NCBI RefSeq assembly: GCF_024721975.1
Contig: NZ_JANQBB010000002.1
Coordinates: forward strand, 248,001-312,000
Source: Paenibacillus endoradicis
GTDB taxonomy: Bacteria > Bacillota > Bacilli > Paenibacillales > Paenibacillaceae
DNA: 64,000 nucleotides
Direction of reading: 5' to 3'
Below are positions 62,693 to 64,000 of the stretch, in pieces. The position numbers and the translations under genes are program-made. The notes under the pieces were generated by a model. It made no database searches. It was not told where the DNA came from and saw only the letters and a program-made list of their open reading frames with translations. How positions within the stretch are numbered: the first letter of the stretch is position 1; every line of letters starts with the position of its first letter.

Positions 62693-62873
62693 AAAGGTCA
62701 AATTGTTCGTTTGTCAGCATCAAGTAGATGGAACGCTACTTGAGAAAGGCGGAAGCGCAAGTGTACGTTATTGGTACACGCGAACCGTACTTTCCAAGTT
62801 CGTTTTATCTTCGCAGTCGAATATGCTTCAACGCTAGACATCGTGATCACAAGCGGATAATTTGAGTTACCTC
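62693..62873 (+). repeat. Structured 180-nt repeat, second full copy
   Basis: Homolog of 28243-28422. Arms 62698-62713 and 62850-62865 pair at 16 of 16 positions on the plus strand (three G-U). Internal hairpin GTGTAC/GTACAC at 62761-62779. Near the right end ATCGTGATCACAAGCGGA corresponds to ATCGTGATTACGAGTGGA of the other copy. It starts five bases after the stop codon of the minus-strand solute-binding gene, as the first copy does after dsrE. Confidence 0.75.
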
Positions 62874-62878
62874 TTTAA

Positions 62879-64000
62879 TTATTGTGCGTCTTGAACAGCT
62901 TGAATCTTGTCACCTACAGATTGAGGAGTTTCTTTACCTGCAATCAATTTAAGAAGTAGATCTTCTGATTCTTTGTATACTGCAGATGGAACAGTTGAAT
63001 CGAAGTGAGAGAACGCTCCGCCTGATGCACCCATAATATTGATTACTTGTTTCACGATTTTATCTTCAACTTTACTAGTAGCATCAGCAGATAATTTAAT
63101 AGAAGGAAGTAATCCATCTTCTAGTAAACCTCTAAGTTGCATTTCTTCACTATACAAGTTTTTAATGAACGCTTTAACAGCAACTAGCTCTTGCTCAGTT
63201 AAGTCAGCTGAGAAACCATAACCATTACTGTAGTTACCGTTAACGAATGTTTGATCGCCAACGCCACCAGGTACTGCAGGCATTGAGAAGAATCCAAATT
63301 TGTTTGTAAGAGCTCCGGCTTGCGCTTCATCGCTGAATACAGAAGATCTCCAGCTACCATCAAACATCATTCCAGCTTTTCCAGTTACAAACTCGTTAAG
63401 CATGTCAGCATATTCAAAGCCTAGTTCACCTTTTGTGAAGTATCCTTTATCTACCCACTCTGCGTATTTCGTGTATGCTGCAACAACTTCAGGAGAGTTG
63501 AATTTAGCAGTACCTGCAGGGAATCCAGAAATAGCTTCAGGACCAGCATAACGACCAATTAAAGTATTAATAAGCATCGCCGGTACCCAAGCACCTTTAG
63601 ATCCCATTGCGAAAGGTGTGTAACCGTTATCTTTTAATGTTTGAGCAGCTTTTTCTAGCTCTTCAAACGTAGTTGGCTGAGCAATTCCAAGTGTTGCGAA
63701 TAACTCTTCATTGTAGTAGAAACCTTCTGTGTTACCACCGATAGGTAAACCGTACACTTTACCATCTTGTGTAAATTGATCTAGATTCAAGAAACTTCCA
63801 TCTAAACCTAGTTCTGTAATAATCGGTGCCAAGTCAAGCAAACGACCAGCAGCACCATATTTCAATGCATCACCTGCACCACCGAATAAGTCAAAGATTT
63901 TTGGCGGGTTACCAGCAGCCATCTCAGCAGGTAATTTTGTGAAACGGTTTACACTATCTTCAACGGCATCTAATTCAAAAGTTAAACCTTCTACTTCTGC
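62879..64000 (-). CDS. Sugar ABC solute-binding protein, 5' part outside the window
   Basis: At least 373 residues; the frame runs open to the window edge, so the signal peptide and start are missing. CUT1 family-1 binding domain: GLPIGGNTEGFYYNEELFAT near the middle of the visible part, then FAMGSKGAWVP, GKAGMMFDGSWRSSVF and the C-terminal helices ending VGDKIQAVQDAQ. The pattern NGNYSNGYGFSADLTEQE is found in NgcE/oligosaccharide-binding proteins. First visible gene of the operon with YesM/YesN, NagZ and ROK, so an amino-sugar oligomer is the probable ligand. Confidence 0.9.
   Translation of the reverse strand, partial: AEVEGLTFELDAVEDSVNRFTKLPAEMAAGNPPKIFDLFGGAGDALKYGAAGRLLDLAPIITELGLDGSFLNLDQFTQDGKVYGLPIGGNTEGFYYNEELFATLGIAQPTTFEELEKAAQTLKDNGYTPFAMGSKGAWVPAMLINTLIGRYAGPEAISGFPAGTAKFNSPEVVAAYTKYAEWVDKGYFTKGELGFEYADMLNEFVTGKAGMMFDGSWRSSVFSDEAQAGALTNKFGFFSMPAVPGGVGDQTFVNGNYSNGYGFSADLTEQELVAVKAFIKNLYSEEMQLRGLLEDGLLPSIKLSADATSKVEDKIVKQVINIMGASGGAFSHFDSTVPSAVYKESEDLLLKLIAGKETPQSVGDKIQAVQDAQ

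Overview
The window is a low-GC Firmicutes chromosome segment, most likely from the family Paenibacillaceae (Paenibacillus or a close relative). Supporting this are cell-wall proteins with triple SLH domains, copper-amine-oxidase-N-domain surface proteins, YesM/YesN two-component regulation of sugar ABC operons, CcpA-type cre sites, strong AGGAGG ribosome sites with many TTG/GTG starts, and intrinsic terminators behind almost every operon. No rRNA, tRNA, CRISPR array, phage, transposase or origin was recognised.

Layout. 0-2.6 kb: FMN reductase (ssuE-like) with a long leader, then a zinc/cobalt resistance pair (czrA sensor, czcD exporter) with a 44-bp perfect palindromic operator. 2.7-16.3 kb: an acetyltransferase, a 1,742-residue Ig-repeat SLH surface protein, and a 2,550-residue bifunctional pullulanase/alpha-amylase anchored by SLH domains with two cre sites upstream. 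16.6-19.7 kb: AraC regulator divergent from a sugar isomerase/epimerase and a Gfo/Idh/MocA oxidoreductase. 19.8-29.3 kb: a sulfur island on the minus strand, made of sulfonate-type ABC uptake plus a flavin monooxygenase, preceded by a CstR-controlled persulfide cluster (DsrE-like, three rhodanese-type proteins, a rhodanese-MBL protein, TusA, TauE). 29.5-35.2 kb: an amidase and the conserved but poorly understood trio of circularly permuted ATP-grasp, alpha-E and transglutaminase. 35.5-43.2 kb: secreted Cu/Zn superoxide dismutase, then a GbsR-like regulator facing an ABC sugar/glycerophosphodiester-type transporter with HAD phosphatase, SMR exporter and metallophosphoesterase, then a polysaccharide deacetylase. 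43.3-50.8 kb: ABC exporter, a tandem pair of paralogous surface proteins and a second deacetylase. 50.9-54.5 kb: a GntR-controlled operon with two ABC modules. 54.7-64 kb: an amino-sugar operon (solute-binding protein, two permeases, YesM, YesN, NagZ-type GH3, ROK kinase), cut by the window edge.

The most interesting material is non-coding. (1) Three leaders in front of sulfur genes (ssuE-like, ssuB-like, ssuA-like) carry a related 15-nt motif that folds as a covarying 4-bp mini-hairpin abutting a terminator hairpin, which makes a candidate sulfur-responsive attenuator. (2) A roughly 180-nt repeat (28.0-28.4 and 62.7-62.9 kb) keeps a long terminal stem and an internal GUAC hairpin through compensatory changes that hold only on one RNA strand. 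(3) A 63-65-nt repeat with alternative GAAAAGT/ACTTTTC pairings ends in the Shine-Dalgarno of four unrelated genes. (4) Three cell-envelope genes have ECF-sigma-like promoters.

Functionally, the window combines starch and chitin-type oligosaccharide use, sulfonate and persulfide metabolism, metal efflux and cell-surface remodelling.
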